Of a stretch of DNA of 14,149 nucleotides, positions 6,785 through 13,925 are shown one piece after another. The stretch is from Saprospirales bacterium (lineage in GTDB: Bacteria > Bacteroidota > Bacteroidia > Chitinophagales > Saprospiraceae), in assembly GCA_024642645.1 (NCBI GenBank), contig JAHEAS010000019.1, positions 1 to 14,149 on the forward strand, read 5' to 3'. A program made the position numbers and the translations under genes. Position 1 is the first letter of the stretch, and each line of letters begins with the position of its first letter. The notes beneath the pieces were generated by a model. That model made no database searches and had not been told where the DNA came from. It saw only the letters and a program-made list of their open reading frames with translations.

Positions 6785-7105
6785 TTATTCAAAAAAATGA
6801 GCGAATCGGGGCAAATATACCTCAATTGCAACGAATGCGAGCACTGCTAGCACTGCAATGATGGCAAGCAGCATCATATTGGACCTTACCACTTTCTGTT
6901 GCCGCATTTTTTTGTCAGTCAAATAAGTACTTTGCCGACGCATGTTCCTTCTGATACGGGCTTTTAATGCTTCTGGGTTGTCGCCTTGTAGCTCCTCGGC
7001 TGCCTTGCGGCGCTCCTGCATTTCCTCCATTTTTTCATCGTAAAAACGAGGATGGTAGGAAAATCCTACAGGCTTCATAGGTTTGAAAAATCCGAAAAGT
7101 GCCAT
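6785..7105 (-). CDS. Small membrane-anchored protein of unknown function
   Basis: A 106-residue protein. The N-terminus (residues 1-20) is aromatic and carries an FxYHPRFYD stretch (15-23). This is followed by a strongly charged, helical, coiled-coil-prone middle part (24-75, rich in Glu, Lys, Arg) and one membrane helix at about 77-98 (MMLLAIIAVLAVLAFVAIEV). Positive charge before the helix predicts a cytoplasmic N-terminus and a very short outside tail. Small proteins of this design are often found next to mutL in Bacteroidota, as far as I recall, but no function is known to me. It lies 57 bp after the glycosyltransferase and 105 bp before mutL on the same strand, so co-transcription is likely. 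The ATG at 7105 is the only good start. Confidence 0.8.
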   Translation of the reverse strand: MALFGFFKPMKPVGFSYHPRFYDEKMEEMQERRKAAEELQGDNPEALKARIRRNMRRQSTYLTDKKMRQQKVVRSNMMLLAIIAVLAVLAFVAIEVYLPRFAHFFE

Positions 7106-7162
7106 ATTCTAAAGTTTTATGGTTGGATTGTTTTATTGCTGAATTGTTGCCGAAACTACCTC

Positions 7163-8290
7163 CTACACTGTCAAACAATTTAACAACCCTTCGTAAACAA
7201 CATCGGTAGCCCGCTGCCAGTTGAATTTTGTGCGTTGCACCCGGCCATTTGCGACCAGTTTATTGCAAAGATGTTCATCCTCGCTGATTCGGCGCATGGC
7301 CTCAGCGATTTCTTCCACCTTCGTCGGGGCAACCAAAAGTGCAGCCTCGCCAGCCACTTCCGGCAGCGAAGATACGTTGGAAGTGACAATCGGCACCTCA
7401 GCGTGCATTGCTTCCAGTAGCGGCACACCGAACCCTTCAAACAGGGAGACGTACACCAGCGCCGCTGCTGCACCCATTAATTGCGACGAGTCCGCATCGG
7501 TCACGTAGCCCAGAAACCGGATGTCTGACTGGTGCTTCGCAACTTCAAAAGCGCTCTTTACCTCCCCCGCTTGCCAAGCGAACCGACCGGCTATGAGCAA
7601 TTTGTGCGATGCCCCGGTGGTCGTTTTGAACTGGTCAAAAGCAGCGATGAGGCGGTGAACATTTTTCCTCGGATGAACAGCGCCGATATAGTAAAAATAA
7701 GGCTTTCCTTCTGAAAAAGCGTCTCTGGCATCCATTTTCTCAGCCATTTGCAAAGGAGAAAACATTTCTCGACAACCGTTTCCTGACACACTGATTTTGG
7801 CTGGCGCAATCCCGTACTGTTTTACCAGGTCAGCTTTTGTGAACTCACTTACAGCCACTATACGGCTGGCCCGTTGGTTGAACCTTTTGGTGAAAAACTG
7901 GTAATAGAGCCGCTGAAATAAAGATACTTGCCGGGGATAGTGAACATGGGCGAGGTCGTGGGTAACAAGCACGGTTCTCACATCCGTACTCAATGACATG
8001 AAATTATCCGGGGATAGAAAAACATCAATTCTGTGCTTTTTTAATGCTCGTCGTACGGACCACTCGAACCACCAAACAAATAATAAAGGATGCCTTGCAG
8101 GTGGAAACAGTACGATTGGGGTCACGTTTTTACTTAAAACAAAATCGCGGTCGAAAGGGCGGTCGAAAAAAAAAATAAACTCAAACTCCGGGTGCTGCGC
8201 AACCAGCCCCTTGGCCACTTCATGGGTAAATAGGCCAATGCCTTCCAGCCTGTCTTTTAGCAAAAAGCGTGTGTTGATGGCAATTCTCAT
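7163..8290 (-). CDS. GT4-type glycosyltransferase (GT-B fold)
   Basis: A 375-residue retaining glycosyltransferase of the group 1/GT4 type, which transfers sugars from nucleotide sugars in the cytoplasm to glycan or lipid-linked acceptors. The N-terminal half holds the Gly-rich acceptor-side loop (EGIGLFTHEVAKGL, from about residue 15) and a VTHDLAHVHYP segment. The C-terminal half has YFYYIGAVHPRKN, the donor-site LLIAGRFAW stretch, and the E-x7-E motif with E285 and E293 in FEGFGVPLLEAM. The exact sugar cannot be told. Its ATG lies 6 bp after the stop codon of the YeaQ-type gene, suggesting translational coupling. It is followed by the small membrane protein and mutL. No other glycan genes flank it, so the pathway is unknown. 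Confidence 0.92.
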   Translation of the reverse strand: MRIAINTRFLLKDRLEGIGLFTHEVAKGLVAQHPEFEFIFFFDRPFDRDFVLSKNVTPIVLFPPARHPLLFVWWFEWSVRRALKKHRIDVFLSPDNFMSLSTDVRTVLVTHDLAHVHYPRQVSLFQRLYYQFFTKRFNQRASRIVAVSEFTKADLVKQYGIAPAKISVSGNGCREMFSPLQMAEKMDARDAFSEGKPYFYYIGAVHPRKNVHRLIAAFDQFKTTTGASHKLLIAGRFAWQAGEVKSAFEVAKHQSDIRFLGYVTDADSSQLMGAAAALVYVSLFEGFGVPLLEAMHAEVPIVTSNVSSLPEVAGEAALLVAPTKVEEIAEAMRRISEDEHLCNKLVANGRVQRTKFNWQRATDVVYEGLLNCLTV

Positions 8291-8296
8291 TCAAAA

Positions 8297-8542
8297 TCAT
8301 TTCTTCCTGAAAAGCCCGACAACGAACAACAAGACGATGGCGCCTGCTGCCGAGGTCAGGATGGTGCTGATGGTGCCGCTGCCCAAAGAAATGCCCAGCT
8401 TACCAAACAGCCAGAATCCAATAAAACCACCAACGATACCGATGATGATGTTGCCGATGAGGCCAAAGCCGTAGCCCTTGAAAAGTGTACCAGCCAACCA
8501 GCCCGACACAGCACCAATGATGAGGGTGTAAAGCAAATCCAT
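8297..8542 (-). CDS. GlsB/YeaQ/YmgE family stress-response membrane protein
   Basis: An 81-residue, very hydrophobic, Gly-rich protein with three membrane segments at about 3-20, 27-48 and 57-78 and a basic C-terminus (FRKK). The start LYTLIIGAVSGWLAG and the GIVGGFIGFWLFGKLGI core are typical of the transglycosylase-associated (GlsB/YeaQ) family, whose members are general-stress membrane proteins of unclear biochemistry. The start is placed at the ATG at 8542. An in-frame extension of 44 codons exists, but it would be hydrophilic and run into the divergent rsmG gene. It appears to be the first gene of the minus-strand cluster leading to mutL and is divergent from rsmG, with starts 82 bp apart. 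Confidence 0.9.
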   Translation of the reverse strand: MDLLYTLIIGAVSGWLAGTLFKGYGFGLIGNIIIGIVGGFIGFWLFGKLGISLGSGTISTILTSAAGAIVLLFVVGLFRKK

Positions 8543-8624
8543 AGTTGATGTTTTTAATTGGTTTGAAAATTTTGATAAAACTAAGGAATAACTTGTGCTT
8601 TTTTGCACCACTGAATCATACTTC

Positions 8625-9254
8625 ATGCAAATCATCGAAAAATACTTCCCCGACCTTTCCGACGAGCAGCGCAAGCACTTCGCCTCACTTGAGGGACTTT
8701 ACCGCGATTGGAATGCCAAGGTCAACCTCGTTTCCAGAAAGGATATTGACAACCTATACGAACGACATGTACTCCATTCGCTGGCTATTGCCAAGGTACT
8801 GCGCTTCAACGCCGGAGCCGAAATCCTTGACGTAGGAACTGGGGGAGGCTTCCCGGGTATTCCGTTGGCCATCTTGATGCCAGAGGTGCGTTTTCATTTG
8901 ATTGACGGAACGTTAAAAAAAATCAAAGTGGTGCAAGATGTCATTGAACAGCTTGGCCTCGAAAATGCAAAAGCGCAGCAAATACGAGCAGAAGAATTAA
9001 AGGGTCAATACGATTTTGTGGTGACGAGGGCTGTGGCGGAACTGAACATGCTCCGGCTTTGGACGGCACAGCGCTTGTTCAAAACCAAAGAATCCCATTC
9101 GATGCCGAACGGTCTGATAGCCCTAAAAGGTGGTAATATTCGTGCTGAAATCAAGGCCCTGCCCAAGGGCGAGTACACGGAAACTTATCCAGTTTCCGAT
9201 TATTTTGAAGAAGAATATTTTAAGGAAAAATTTGTGGTTTACTTGCAAGCGTAA
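8625..9254 (+). CDS. rsmG: 16S rRNA (guanine(527)-N7)-methyltransferase RsmG
   Basis: RsmG (GidB) uses S-adenosylmethionine to methylate N7 of G527 in the 530 loop of 16S rRNA; loss is known to give low-level streptomycin resistance in other bacteria. The start at the ATG at 8625 gives 209 residues beginning MQIIEKYFPDLSDEQ, the usual length. Family marks are WNAKVNLVSRKD (29-40), the RHVLHS motif (47-52), the SAM-binding loop ILDVGTGGGFPGIPLA (67-82), the acidic end of strand 2 in FHLIDGTLKKIK and the VTRAVAEL segment. All expected motifs are present. It is a single-gene unit: upstream it is divergent from the YeaQ-type gene, and downstream it converges on recA at a strong hairpin. Confidence 0.97.
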   Translation: MQIIEKYFPDLSDEQRKHFASLEGLYRDWNAKVNLVSRKDIDNLYERHVLHSLAIAKVLRFNAGAEILDVGTGGGFPGIPLAILMPEVRFHLIDGTLKKIKVVQDVIEQLGLENAKAQQIRAEELKGQYDFVVTRAVAELNMLRLWTAQRLFKTKESHSMPNGLIALKGGNIRAEIKALPKGEYTETYPVSDYFEEEYFKEKFVVYLQA

Positions 9255-9286
9255 GCTTGATAAGTGTGTTGATACCATGGTCTTTC

Positions 9287-9324
9287 AAAAAAAAATGGCC
9301 GGACGTTTTTTAAGCGTCCGGCCA
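9287..9324 (-). terminator. Rho-independent terminator of recA (possibly bidirectional)
   Basis: TGGCCGGACG (9296-9305) and CGTCCGGCCA (9315-9324) form a perfect 10-bp GC-rich stem with a 9-nt loop. On the minus strand the stem is followed at once by nine T (A9 at 9287-9295 on plus), a classic intrinsic terminator for recA, 26 bp after its stop. Reading from rsmG, the hairpin is preceded by the A run and followed by ATCTTTATA, so it may also stop rsmG transcripts. Confidence 0.9.
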
Positions 9325-9349
9325 ATCTTTATACTTGAGATACCAATGA

Positions 9350-10414
9350 TTAATCGTCGCTTCCGCCATCGTCATCACTATCCGTTCCGGCGGTAGCAGG
9401 TATTTTGACTTGGTTTGAGGTGATTTTTTCCTTGATTTTCAGTTCAATTTCCTTGGCTACTTCCGGATTGTCCGAAAGGAACTGCTTGGCTGCATCACGG
9501 CCTTGGGCAATCTTGGCGCCATCATAGGCATACCATGCGCCGCTTTTACTGATGATGTCGAAATCAACGCCCATGTCCACAATCTCTCCGACCTTGGAAA
9601 TGCCTTCTCCGAAAGTAATATCGAACTCGGCAGTGCGGAAAGGTGGGGCGACCTTGTTTTTTACCACTTTTACCTTCACGTGGTTGCCTGTCACGTTGCC
9701 TTCCTTGTCCTTGATGGCTTGCCCGTTCCGGCGAATGTCAAGGCGGATAGATGCGTAAAACTTGAGGGCGTTGCCGCCAGTCGTGGTCTCCGGGTTGCCG
9801 AACATCACGCCAATTTTTTCCCGCAACTGGTTAATGAAGATGCAAGTACAGCCTGTGCGACCAATCGCACCTGTCAACTTCCGCATGGCCTGCGACATGA
9901 GTCGGGCTTGGAGACCCATCTTTGAGTCACCCATCTCTCCTTCTATCTCGCTCCTTGGCACAAGTGCTGCCACAGAGTCAATCACAATGATGTCTATCGC
10001 ACCTGAACGGATAAGGTTCTCCGTAATTTCGAGGGCTTGCTCACCATTGTCTGGCTGGGAGATAAGCAGGTTCTCCGTATCCACGCCGAGTGCTTCTGCA
10101 TAGGCACGGTCAAAGGCATGCTCAGCATCAACAAAGGCTGCGATACCACCCGCTTTTTGGCACTCTGCAATGGAGTGGATGGCCAGCGTGGTTTTACCTG
10201 AAGATTCTGGGCCGTATATTTCAATGATTCGACCACGGGGGAAGCCCCCGACACCGAGCGCAATGTCAAGCCCGAGAGAGCCGGTGGAGATGGTCTCTAC
10301 ATCAAGCACTTGTTTATCACCGAGGCGCATGACAGTACCCTTTCCGTAGGTCTTGTCAATCCGGTCAATGGCTAGACCAAGCGCTTTGAGTTTTGATTCT
10401 TTGTCCTGAAACAT
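9350..10414 (-). CDS. recA: Recombinase RecA
   Basis: RecA forms filaments on single-stranded DNA, drives homologous strand exchange and activates SOS-type autoproteolysis. The start at the ATG at 10414 gives 354 residues beginning MFQDKESKLKALGLAIDRID, the standard family N-terminus. An in-frame ATG 42 bp upstream would add 14 residues and lies almost at the predicted transcription start, so it is less likely. Motifs are Walker A GPESSGKT (68-75), the VDAEHAFD loop (95-102), Walker B with D146 (IIVIDSVAAL), the monomer-contact EGEMGD (158-163) and the DNA-binding L2 region from NQLREKIGVMFGNPETTTGG. The C-terminal tail is acidic (SDDDGGSDD), which in other RecAs tunes DNA access. It has its own strong promoter and terminator, so it is a single-gene unit. 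Confidence 0.98.
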   Translation of the reverse strand: MFQDKESKLKALGLAIDRIDKTYGKGTVMRLGDKQVLDVETISTGSLGLDIALGVGGFPRGRIIEIYGPESSGKTTLAIHSIAECQKAGGIAAFVDAEHAFDRAYAEALGVDTENLLISQPDNGEQALEITENLIRSGAIDIIVIDSVAALVPRSEIEGEMGDSKMGLQARLMSQAMRKLTGAIGRTGCTCIFINQLREKIGVMFGNPETTTGGNALKFYASIRLDIRRNGQAIKDKEGNVTGNHVKVKVVKNKVAPPFRTAEFDITFGEGISKVGEIVDMGVDFDIISKSGAWYAYDGAKIAQGRDAAKQFLSDNPEVAKEIELKIKEKITSNQVKIPATAGTDSDDDGGSDD

Positions 10415-10440
10415 GTATTCTGGTTTGAAATTGATAGAAA

Positions 10441-10453
10441 TTGTTTTAAACAA
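10441..10453. promoter_or_regulatory. Palindrome at the predicted recA transcription start
   Basis: TTGTTT-T-AAACAA is a perfect 6-bp inverted repeat around a single T. It overlaps the predicted start point just downstream of the recA -7 box, where a repressor would block initiation. An SOS-type operator is possible, but the sequence does not match a LexA box I can name. Confidence 0.35.
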
Positions 10454-10458
10454 CAACG

Positions 10459-10489
10459 CAAATCTAAAACATTTTAATTTTAAAACAAA
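10459..10489 (-). promoter_or_regulatory. recA promoter, full Bacteroidota-type match
   Basis: On the minus strand TTTG (10486-10489) is followed, after exactly 19 bp, by TAGATTTG (10459-10466). This fits the Bacteroidota primary sigma consensus TTTG-N(17-23)-TAnnTTTG at every defined base. Transcription would begin near 10452, giving a leader of about 38 nt to the ATG at 10414. The spacer is almost pure A/T. Confidence 0.8.
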
Positions 10490-10673
10490 TTATTTAAAAA
10501 AAGAAAAACATTTTTTTTGAACAGGAGGCGAAAACCGAGGCATTGGTAAGCAGTAAGCTCGGTTCTAGTCAGTTTAGAATGGGAATTCGGGAGGAAAGGT
10601 AGGTTGAATTCAGGAGATTGAGAAATCGAAATTCGAAGATTTACGAAAGTAAATTGGAAATTTTTAAAACAGA

Positions 10674-10709
10674 AAAGCCCTTCAGGCGGAGGGGGCCATG
10701 AAGGGCTTT
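10674..10709 (-). terminator. Terminator of the 78-residue small gene
   Basis: AAAGCCCTTCA (10674-10684) pairs perfectly over 11 bp with TGAAGGGCTTT (10699-10709), with a 14-nt purine-rich loop. It lies 20 bp after the small gene's stop codon. On the minus strand the stem runs into TTTTCTGTTTT, a reasonable T-rich tail. It separates the small gene from the recA promoter region; 10490-10673 shows no further gene. Confidence 0.8.
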
Positions 10710-10729
10710 CGGTGGTCTGCCACAGTTGC

Positions 10730-10966
10730 TCAGTGCATTGGGTTCAATGCCGTTTGCTCGCTATAGCGCAGTACGTTTTGGAGGGCGGAGGGCCGGGGGC
10801 TGAATTTGGCTTTTGGCAGTTGGAGGTAGCTCTGGTAAAGCTCCTGATATTCTTCCATCAGGAGTGGGTCTTCGCTTAGGGTCTCGGCGATATCGAGGGT
10901 TTCGACTGCCGATGTCTCCCGATAAATGAAGCGAATCAAGTCTAGTTGTGTATAGTATTGTTTCAT
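10730..10966 (-). CDS. Small acidic anti-sigma-like protein, conserved-type hypothetical
   Basis: A 78-residue soluble protein beginning MKQYYTQLDLIRFIYRETSA, then an acidic helical stretch (ETLDIAETLSEDPLLMEEYQ, about 22-41) and a C-terminal stretch with SPRPSALQNVLRYSE (about 56-70). The layout (an N-terminal 'DLIRFIYRE'-type helix, a 'LSEDPLLMEEYQEL' helix, then a tail carrying 'ALQNVLRYS') resembles small Bacteroidota proteins that look like the N-terminal domain of anti-sigma factors without the zinc ligands. No Cys or His cluster and no membrane segment is present, so binding to a sigma factor is only a guess. It stands alone, with a terminator right behind it and a 118-bp gap to the upstream glycosyltransferase gene. 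Confidence 0.8.
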   Translation of the reverse strand: MKQYYTQLDLIRFIYRETSAVETLDIAETLSEDPLLMEEYQELYQSYLQLPKAKFSPRPSALQNVLRYSEQTALNPMH

Positions 10967-11084
10967 TCAAATAAATAATGGTTAGTTAAAAGTGCATTGG
11001 TTCGAAAATCGCCTATAAAACTACCCCCTACTTTTAATTATTGTTTTTAGGTCAAAAAAATCGAAAAAATCGGTCAAAAAAATG

Positions 11085-12197
11085 TCAACTCCATTCAATA
11101 CCTCCATCGGCTAGTGATTCATACAAAGTTTTTGTTTGTAGAATGGTATTTTCAATGTTGAAATTATCCAGAATGTGTTGCCTAGCTGCCCTGCCAAACC
11201 GCTCCCCAAGCTCCCTATCGTGGTACAGCCGCTGGATAGCCATGGCAATAGCTTTCGTGTCGCCCGGTGGCACCACCAGCCCGCACTGCTCGTGCACCAC
11301 CAATTCCCGATTGCCAGGGATGTCGGTGATGATGGGTGCGATGCCCAACGACATCGCCTCGATGACCGCCTTGGTCGTTGCCTCACCCTTAATTGACGAC
11401 AGTACGAACACATCACTTGCTGCCACCAGCTCAAGCACATCGGTTCGGTAGCCCAGCAGGTGAATCTTTTCTTGGTTAGGACTATTCTTTATTAATGTTC
11501 GACCTTCGCCAACATCCATATCATTCCCTACCAAAATAAGATGTATCGGTAAGGATTCAGGGAGAAAATGTGTTGCTTCAAGCAAGTATCGAATCCCTTT
11601 CATTGGGCGGTTATTGGCTACGCAAATAATTCGAAAAGCGTCATTCGGAATACCCCCCAAAGTTTCAATGTTGGTTGCTTTAATAGTAGAGTACCATGCC
11701 TTGTCGTGCCCTTTATGGATTGTCACGGCTTTTTCTTTATTCGAAAACAACTGCCGCTGCAGAAAATCCTGAGTGGATTTTGCAATACAAACAACCTTAT
11801 CCACCCTCGGGTGCAAGTATTTCAAGTAGGCCGTAGGGTCATACCAATGAATATTTCCAGTGTAGCCACGGTACAGCACCACCTTCACTGGCAACCCTTT
11901 CGCCGCCCGAAGACCGTTGATGATGGCTCGGCTGTTAAACAACTGCATCACATCATATTGCCCAGCGAGCAACTCTTGCCTAATTCGTTCTTTTTCTTTG
12001 CTGTCAAACTTCTTTACAGGATGGAAGTCAATGACCCGGATGCCTGCCTGCCTGAACCGCTCAACATAAAATGCATCACCAAAAGTCATAATTGTAACCT
12101 CAACACCAGCCCCTTGAAGACCGATGAAAAGCTCTGCCTCGGGACGCACTGACTGCGTCTCCCGATAATCGCTGATAACTAAAACTTTGATAGCCAT
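11085..12197 (-). CDS. GT4-type glycosyltransferase
   Basis: A 370-residue GT-B glycosyltransferase, probably cytoplasmic, acting on a nucleotide-sugar donor and an unknown acceptor. The start is set at the ATG at 12197 (AIKVLVISDYRETQSVRPEA), because a 16-residue in-frame extension overlaps the upstream GSCFA gene. The N-terminal domain carries the Rossmann start and an LYRGYTGNIHWYDP segment. The C-terminal domain has ICVANNRPMKGIRYLLEA (donor side), IHLILVGND, IHLLGYRTDVLELVAASDVF and an E-x7-E motif at E272 and E280 (GEATTKAVIEAM), with a PPGD loop afterwards. The gene begins 13 bp after the GSCFA stop, so the two are very likely one transcript. It is only distantly similar to the other GT4 gene in the window, mainly at the motif level. 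Sugar specificity cannot be read from sequence. Confidence 0.92.
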   Translation of the reverse strand: MAIKVLVISDYRETQSVRPEAELFIGLQGAGVEVTIMTFGDAFYVERFRQAGIRVIDFHPVKKFDSKEKERIRQELLAGQYDVMQLFNSRAIINGLRAAKGLPVKVVLYRGYTGNIHWYDPTAYLKYLHPRVDKVVCIAKSTQDFLQRQLFSNKEKAVTIHKGHDKAWYSTIKATNIETLGGIPNDAFRIICVANNRPMKGIRYLLEATHFLPESLPIHLILVGNDMDVGEGRTLIKNSPNQEKIHLLGYRTDVLELVAASDVFVLSSIKGEATTKAVIEAMSLGIAPIITDIPGNRELVVHEQCGLVVPPGDTKAIAMAIQRLYHDRELGERFGRAARQHILDNFNIENTILQTKTLYESLADGGIEWS

Positions 12198-12210
12198 TTT
12201 CTGTGTGAAA

Positions 12211-13188
12211 TTAATGGGTCCCCACCCGTTCCAACTCCCGCTCAAAATCCAAAAAAGGAAACTCCGCCGAGAGTTGCTTGATGGTCTCTACCTGCTTTTT
12301 TACAAAACGCTGATGTTCAATTGATTGGGGATGAAAGGGCCGATGTGCCAGCGCTGTCAGCACCCTTTCTATGCGTTCGCACAGCACTTTGGTTTTATCC
12401 ACAAAATATGCACCCTCAAAATACTGCCAGATGTAATCGGTGGCCAATTGGTTAGGATGCGACAGGTCCTCGGCGTAAAATCGGTAGTCCCGGAGGTCAT
12501 CGAGGAGTAATTCATAAGCTGGGAAGTAATGAAGGTAGGGTAGTTGTTGGCAGATTTCATCCAAGGCAAGCAGCAGGGTAGCCTTGCTCCGCTGATTTTC
12601 TGAAAGCCCGTCACGCAAGTGCCGCACAGGGCTGACAGTGGCGATGATTTCAAGCTCGGGCAGTTCGGCTTTTAATTTTTCAAAAACTGGCGAAAGCGCT
12701 GCCACTACTTCGCCCACCCCCAGTCGCCGCCGCTCAAAGTCCCCAGCCGAAAATTTGTGGCAATTGGCCACTACCTCGCCCGTTTTTTTCAACACAAAAA
12801 CATGCGCTGTACCCAGTGTGACGATGAGGCGACTGGTATTTTGCAAAAAACCTTTTGCCGCAGAAAAAGATTGGTTGATGCCTTCGAGAACCACAGATTT
12901 ATCGGGGTTGGAAAATCTGCCGTGGTGCTCGTAACTGTGCCAAAGCCCTTGGTGCGCCACCAAATCTGCCTCGCTGAACTGGCTGTCAGAACGAAGTCGT
13001 AGCAGCGTTTTAGCCACCGAAATCGGGTTGAAAACAATACCAAATGGATTGACCAGCACGGGAAATTTAAGTCGCTCCAGCCGCCCGCCCATTTGCTCCG
13101 CAAAGCAAGAGCCGAGGCAAAGCACCCGGTCGGTATGCGAAATACTGACCTCGCTTTTAAAGGAAGGAAATGCCGTTCGGAAGGTCAT
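12211..13188 (-). CDS. GSCFA domain protein (SGNH-hydrolase-like)
   Basis: A 325-residue protein whose residues 26-30 are the name-giving GSCFA motif (LCLGSCFAEQMGGRL), followed by NPFGIVFNP, the GLWHSYEHHGRF segment, TLGTAHVF, ATVSPVRHLRDG and a late DLSHPNQLATDYIW. Ser27 early and the D241-x-x-H244 pair late are placed like the catalytic Ser and Asp/His of SGNH/GDSL esterases, so an acyl or acetyl ester hydrolase or transferase acting on a glycan or lipid is the best inference; GSCFA proteins are barely studied. There is no signal peptide, so it is probably cytoplasmic. It lies between def (59 bp upstream, with a hairpin) and the glycosyltransferase (13 bp downstream), all on the same strand. 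Full length and intact. Confidence 0.9.
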   Translation of the reverse strand: MTFRTAFPSFKSEVSISHTDRVLCLGSCFAEQMGGRLERLKFPVLVNPFGIVFNPISVAKTLLRLRSDSQFSEADLVAHQGLWHSYEHHGRFSNPDKSVVLEGINQSFSAAKGFLQNTSRLIVTLGTAHVFVLKKTGEVVANCHKFSAGDFERRRLGVGEVVAALSPVFEKLKAELPELEIIATVSPVRHLRDGLSENQRSKATLLLALDEICQQLPYLHYFPAYELLLDDLRDYRFYAEDLSHPNQLATDYIWQYFEGAYFVDKTKVLCERIERVLTALAHRPFHPQSIEHQRFVKKQVETIKQLSAEFPFLDFERELERVGTH

Positions 13189-13205
13189 TTGTTGGAGGAT
13201 TTGAA

Positions 13206-13246
13206 GATTTGAGGATTCGAGTAAGCTCCAATCGAATCTTCAAACC
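13206..13246 (-). repeat. Intercistronic imperfect hairpin between def and GSCFA gene
   Basis: GATTTGAGGATTCGA (13206-13220) and TCGAATCTTCAAACC (13232-13246) pair at 13 of 15 positions, the other two being G-T type, with an 11-nt loop. The right arm begins one base after the def stop codon. There is no T run, so it is more likely an RNA stability or processing element, or a dispersed repeat, than a terminator. Confidence 0.5.
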
Positions 13247-13247
13247 C

Positions 13248-13835
13248 TCATCTTCTGTTAGCAAACTTAAGTTTGTAGTCGGCCTTGCACTGGCCAATGC
13301 GTATTTTGTCGAGTTTGCGCTTGATGAGCTGTTTTTTGATGGGCTTGAGTAGCTCTGTGAAAAGCACGCCCTCGGTGTGGTCGTATTCATGCTGCACCAC
13401 CCTGGCATTCAGGCTGTCGAAAGTTTCCTCGTGCTCCACAAAGTTTTCATCAAAATAGCGCAAGCGGATAATTTCGGGCCTGTCCACATCGCCACGGATG
13501 TCAGGGATGCTGAGGCAGCCCTCTTCGAAAGTCCACTCCTTGCCCGTCTCCTCAATTTTTTGCGCATTGATGAAGACCTTTTTGATGGGCACGTATTTCA
13601 GTGGCTCTTTCTCTTCTTTTTCATCCGTTTCCTCCTCCTCGTGCGGGTGAGTGTCCACAACAAAAAGGCGAATACCGAGCCCAACCTGCGGTGCGGCAAT
13701 GCCCACACCATCTGCTTGGTACATGGTCTCCCACATATCCTCAATGAGCTTTTTCAGTTCCGGGTAGTCCGGCGTTATTTCTTCGGCAACCTTTTTCAAA
13801 ACGGGCTGGCCGTATGCGTAAATTGGCAATATCAT
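13248..13835 (-). CDS. def: Peptide deformylase
   Basis: Peptide deformylase removes the formyl group from the N-terminal Met of new proteins at the ribosome, using a bound Fe/Zn/Ni ion. The 195-residue protein starts with MILPIYAYGQPVLKKVAEEI and contains all three family motifs: GVGIAAPQ (43-50), EGCLSIP (105-111) and HEYDH (149-153). The metal ligands are C107, H149 and H153, and the general base is E150. Residues 65-77 form an unusual acidic Glu/Asp/Lys run (EEEETDEKEEKE) between strands after the first motif, which lengthens the protein against the common 165-185 residues. The C-terminus ends in a basic helix. It heads a minus-strand group def - GSCFA - glycosyltransferase, though the hairpin after its stop may separate expression. 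Confidence 0.97.
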   Translation of the reverse strand: MILPIYAYGQPVLKKVAEEITPDYPELKKLIEDMWETMYQADGVGIAAPQVGLGIRLFVVDTHPHEEEETDEKEEKEPLKYVPIKKVFINAQKIEETGKEWTFEEGCLSIPDIRGDVDRPEIIRLRYFDENFVEHEETFDSLNARVVQHEYDHTEGVLFTELLKPIKKQLIKRKLDKIRIGQCKADYKLKFANRR

Positions 13836-13925
13836 GTTTGACGATAGACGGTTGAAGTTAAACGGTAAATGGTAGTTTTTGGCAACTATTGCTGACCCAC
13901 CGAATCACTGTTTATTAATAAATTC

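Noticed and set aside
8595..8608. GTGC-T6-GCAC hairpin before rsmG
   Set aside because: The stem is only 4 bp and lies in a divergent promoter region, so it is too weak to call a terminator or regulator.
8543..8674. 44-codon N-terminal extension of the YeaQ-type gene
   Set aside because: It would run through the divergent promoter region into rsmG, and the family starts at the hydrophobic MDLLYTL segment.
10415..10456. 14-residue extension of RecA
   Set aside because: The predicted transcription start is near 10452, leaving no leader for the upstream ATG. The usual N-terminus begins at 10414.
11568..12152. 194-codon plus-strand open frame opposite the second glycosyltransferase
   Set aside because: It is a shadow of the glycosyltransferase gene, with no recognisable domain or start signal.
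13377..13841. A 154-codon open frame antisense to def
   Set aside because: It covers the def gene exactly. The hydrophobic Phe/Leu run comes from the complement of the Glu/Lys-rich insert, not from a membrane segment.
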